In this document: positions 14,429-16,208 of the stretch, piece by piece | How positions within the stretch are numbered: position 1 is the stretch's first letter | Layout: the number at the start of each line of letters is the position of its first letter | Origin: Saprospiraceae bacterium | GTDB taxonomy: Bacteria > Bacteroidota > Bacteroidia > Chitinophagales > Saprospiraceae | Assembly (NCBI GenBank): GCA_027031145.1 | Contig: JALVEG010000079.1 | Location: 1-16,208 of the forward strand | Direction: 5' to 3' | Length of the DNA stretch: 16,208 nt | The notes under the pieces: generated by a model | What the model saw: the letters and a program-made list of their open reading frames with translations, nothing else | Database searches by the model: none | What the model was told of the DNA's origin: nothing | Translations under genes and position numbers: made by a program

Positions 14429-14487
14429 ACCCTCTCCTTTTCACATAATTTCACGCTATTGTTAGCATTTCCCGAAAAGGAGAGGGT
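14429..14487. repeat. 14-bp perfect inverted repeat of the CCCTCTCC...GGAGAGGG type
   Basis: ACCCTCTCCTTTTC (14429-14442) and GAAAAGGAGAGGGT (14474-14487) are exact complements, preceded by CCTCACCCCG. Dispersed hairpins of this sequence type are common in many bacterial genomes. The loop contains TTTCACGCTATTGTTAGCAT. The 100 bases that follow show nothing I can assign. Confidence 0.6.
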
Positions 14488-14594
14488 GACTGGTGCTAGG
14501 TAGAAAGTGGTAATTTTTTTAACAAGATAATTGGAGATTTGGTAGAAGTGGAATAAAGAGGCTGTATGCCAAAGTGCGTGCAAAACCTTTGCTG

Positions 14595-14648
14595 TTTACT
14601 TAGGGGGTAGCTGAGCCAAGAAAACAAGTAAATTTTTTCCAAGCTCCG
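14595..14648 (+). terminator. Weak candidate terminator before the convergent lipoprotein gene
   Basis: TTTACTT (14595-14601) and AAGTAAA (14636-14642) are complementary and the second arm is followed by six T. The stem is AT-rich and the loop is 34 bases, so efficiency is doubtful. The nearest + strand gene ends 500 bp upstream. Confidence 0.22.
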
Positions 14649-14662
14649 GAAAAACCAAGTTT

Positions 14663-15202
14663 CTACTCCTTTGCCAATTTTGTAAAACAACTAAGTACTT
14701 CTTCTCCTTTCATCTTAAGATCAAATTCAAGAATAGAATCATTTTTCAAAATTCCCGATGAAGGATATATCAAATTCACAACTGTATCATAAACTACGGT
14801 TCCATTTACGGTATATGAATCAATAAGTTCTATAAATTGATTTTCAATAAAAATACTATCGGACTTGACATGGGCTCTCAAATCCATTTTAGTTGTATAA
14901 TTATCGATATTAACGGAGATATCCCAAGGATTTTCAAAATAATTTTCAATGATAGTTGTAACGGGTTGTTCAAGATTATCACAGATTATTTTTCCTGAAT
15001 ATTTTCCGGCAAATTTATCACTTTCCCTGATCTCGCAATTTTCACCACTATATCCGGCATCACAAAAGCAATCACCTTTGATACAATAACCATTTTCGCA
15101 CAATTTGTCCTTGCATTTATCAAGACAGGAATAATTAGAAAATGTCAGAACTATAAGAAACACAAAACCGGAGATCAGAGTATAGGACTTGTTGACATTC
15201 AT
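14663..15202 (-). CDS. Small lipoprotein with one EGF-like domain
   Basis: 179 residues. Residues 1-25 form a lipoprotein signal with Cys26 after SNYS. Directly after it, six cysteines (30, 35, 40, 45, 47, 56) in the order CKDKLC-ENGYC-IKGDCFC-DAGYSGENC form a single EGF-like module. The remaining 120 residues are predicted beta-rich, with no motif I know; they hold one further pair of cysteines (KIICDN and VLSCFT). Such lipoproteins are probably surface or periplasmic; EGF modules usually mediate binding. No function is claimed. The gene is divergent from the C69 dipeptidase gene, and a TAnnTTTG box lies 4 bases before its ATG. Confidence 0.82.
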   Translation of the reverse strand: MNVNKSYTLISGFVFLIVLTFSNYSCLDKCKDKLCENGYCIKGDCFCDAGYSGENCEIRESDKFAGKYSGKIICDNLEQPVTTIIENYFENPWDISVNIDNYTTKMDLRAHVKSDSIFIENQFIELIDSYTVNGTVVYDTVVNLIYPSSGILKNDSILEFDLKMKGEEVLSCFTKLAKE

Positions 15203-15206
15203 AATA

Positions 15207-15214
15207 CAAATTTA
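15207..15214 (-). promoter_or_regulatory. Putative promoter of the EGF lipoprotein gene, -7 box TAAATTTG
   Basis: On the - strand TAAATTTG matches TAnnTTTG and ends 4 bases before the ATG at 15202, the same spacing as at 13074-13081. ATTG lies 21 bases further upstream (15236-15239 read on the - strand), a plausible -33 element. A leaderless transcript is predicted. Confidence 0.5.
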
Positions 15215-15329
15215 TAAATAATAACGAAAATAATTCAATTTTGTGGAATGAAAGAAAATTAAATTATTTCAAATTAAATATGATTATACCGAAGATCTTA
15301 TATTATAATTATTGTAGATTTTAAATATA

Positions 15330-15369
15330 AACTTTAAATATACATGTAATTTTAAAGTTAAACTTTAAA
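15330..15369. promoter_or_regulatory. Triple AACTTTAAA inverted array in a divergent intergenic region
   Basis: AACTTTAAA (15330-15338), its complement TTTAAAGTT (15351-15359) and AACTTTAAA again (15361-15369) alternate; the last two form a perfect 19-bp palindrome around one A. TACATGTA lies between the first two. The 295-bp region separates the divergent EGF lipoprotein and C69 genes. The array could be operator sites for a regulator, or AT-rich DNA; the rest of the spacer shows nothing else. Confidence 0.4.
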
Positions 15370-15497
15370 TTTTCCTCATTATAAAACATATTTTATCTAT
15401 TTTAGGTAGAAAACTATATGTTTTTCACTAATTGTTGTTATTTTTCCGCACTTTTTTACAAAAACAACTTTACAGAATGGATTTTAAACCCAATAAT

Positions 15498-16208
15498 ATG
15501 AAGCGAATTATTTTAATATCAATTTTTTCATTTCTATATTTTTCAACAAATGCTTGTACCAATTTCCTGATAACCAAAGGAGCATCTGCAGATGGTTCCA
15601 CTATGATCAGTTACAATGCGGATTCGCATACTTTGTATGGTGAATTGTACTACTGGGCTCCGGCAACTTATCCCGAAGGAACGATGCTGGATGTATATGA
15701 CTGGGATAGCGGACAATATCACGGCAAAATCAAACAAGCACTTCAAACCTATAATGTAGTCGGTAATATGAACGAATTTCAGGTTGCAATAGGGGAAACA
15801 ACTTTCGGAGGATTGGGTAAACTTCATCATCAAAAGGATGCGATTATCGATTATGGAAGTCTTATTTATATCGCATTGCAAAGATCCAAAAGTGCCAGGG
15901 AAGCAATAAAAGTGATGACTGAACTTGTAGCGGAATACGGTTACGCCAGTCATGGAGAATCTTTTTCCATAATGGATGCCAATGAAGTTTGGGTTCTGGA
16001 AATGATAGGTAAAGGAGATTTTGAAATGGGTGCTGTTTGGGTAGCACGACTTATTCCTGACGGGTACATTAGTGCACACGCCAATCAGGCAAGGATTATG
16101 AAATTTCCACAAAAATATGAAGAAGGAGGAATTTCCTCGGATGATATTGATAAAATATATGATCCTAAAGTAAACACAATTTATGCTGCCGATGTGATTT
16201 CATTTGCC
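15498..16208 (+). CDS. C69-family secreted dipeptidase, 3'-truncated by the window edge
   Basis: 237 codons are visible without a stop. Residues 1-19 form a signal peptide (MKRIILISIFSFLYFSTNA) followed by CTNFLITKGASADGSTMISY. Cys20 is the expected N-terminal nucleophile of C69 (PepD-like) Ntn hydrolases, freed when the leader is removed; the CTxxxxxKxASxDGSTM pattern is diagnostic. Further family segments are EFQVAIGETTFGG, IDYGSLIYIALQRSKSAREAI, YGYASHGESFSIMDANEVWV and ISAHANQARI. The family cleaves dipeptides; this one would act outside the cytoplasm. An in-frame ATG at 15477 would add seven residues (MDFKPNN); 15498 is preferred because it gives a standard signal peptide. The C-terminal part lies outside the window. 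Confidence 0.9.
   Translation, partial: MKRIILISIFSFLYFSTNACTNFLITKGASADGSTMISYNADSHTLYGELYYWAPATYPEGTMLDVYDWDSGQYHGKIKQALQTYNVVGNMNEFQVAIGETTFGGLGKLHHQKDAIIDYGSLIYIALQRSKSAREAIKVMTELVAEYGYASHGESFSIMDANEVWVLEMIGKGDFEMGAVWVARLIPDGYISAHANQARIMKFPQKYEEGGISSDDIDKIYDPKVNTIYAADVISFA

Noticed and set aside
14222..14503. 93-codon open frame on the + strand
   Set aside because: It runs across several inverted repeats and a polypurine stretch; no homology or start context.
15543..16112. 189-codon open frame on the - strand
   Set aside because: It lies wholly antisense to the C69 dipeptidase frame, which has a signal peptide and family motifs; the antisense translation is Cys/His-rich with no family likeness.
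1..16208. tRNA or rRNA genes
   Set aside because: I saw no cloverleaf with TTCGA-type T-loop and no rRNA core sequences on either strand.

Overview
The window is AT-rich bacterial DNA that looks like a member of the Bacteroidota. The signs are promoter-like TAnnTTTG boxes in place of sigma70-type -10 boxes, the absence of obvious Shine-Dalgarno sequences, Bacteroidota-type signal and lipoprotein peptides, a UvrA whose first zinc-finger pair reads CPDS (as I recall from UvrAs of this phylum), an ORF6N-domain protein, and many palindromic intergenic repeats of kinds common in this phylum. I cannot name a genus.

Layout. At the left edge lies the 3' end of a HicB-like antitoxin gene followed by a complete hicA toxin gene. 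Next, on the + strand, come a secreted esterase, an ABC ATPase 2 bp behind it, and an ABC-2 permease split from its ATPase by a 218-bp repeat-filled gap. uvrA runs convergently on the - strand. Upstream of uvrA are a MITE-like palindromic element and a small two-helix membrane protein gene (- strand). cysS (+) is followed by about 1 kb of non-coding, repeat-dense DNA. Then come a lipoprotein M28 peptidase translationally coupled to an outer-membrane-type protein, lipA, an ORF6N-domain gene paired with a GNAT acetyltransferase gene, another block of palindromes, an EGF-like lipoprotein gene (-), and the first 237 codons of a secreted C69-family dipeptidase (+) that runs off the end.

The genes are mostly ordinary core functions (DNA repair, tRNA charging, lipoate synthesis) mixed with envelope and secreted proteins. 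The remarkable part is the intergenic DNA. Nearly every long gap holds a different family of inverted repeat: (1) a composite hairpin element (2369-2522) related to two tandem units at 9235-9768, with paired base changes that keep the stems intact; (2) an approximately 90-bp element present in opposite orientations at 3370-3458 and 12946-13037, each copy bordered by a short direct repeat that looks like a target-site duplication; (3) a 228-bp element with terminal inverted repeats next to the uvrA promoter; (4) a 290-bp set of nested stems at 9853-10142; (5) a 242-bp imperfect inverted repeat at 14133-14374, followed by a GC-rich hairpin. No transposase is encoded in the window, so any mobility would need an enzyme from elsewhere.

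No tRNA, rRNA, CRISPR array or integrated phage is visible. The best candidates for something undescribed are the composite multi-hairpin repeats and the nested palindrome at 9853-10142. I can show their structure from the sequence but cannot show a function.
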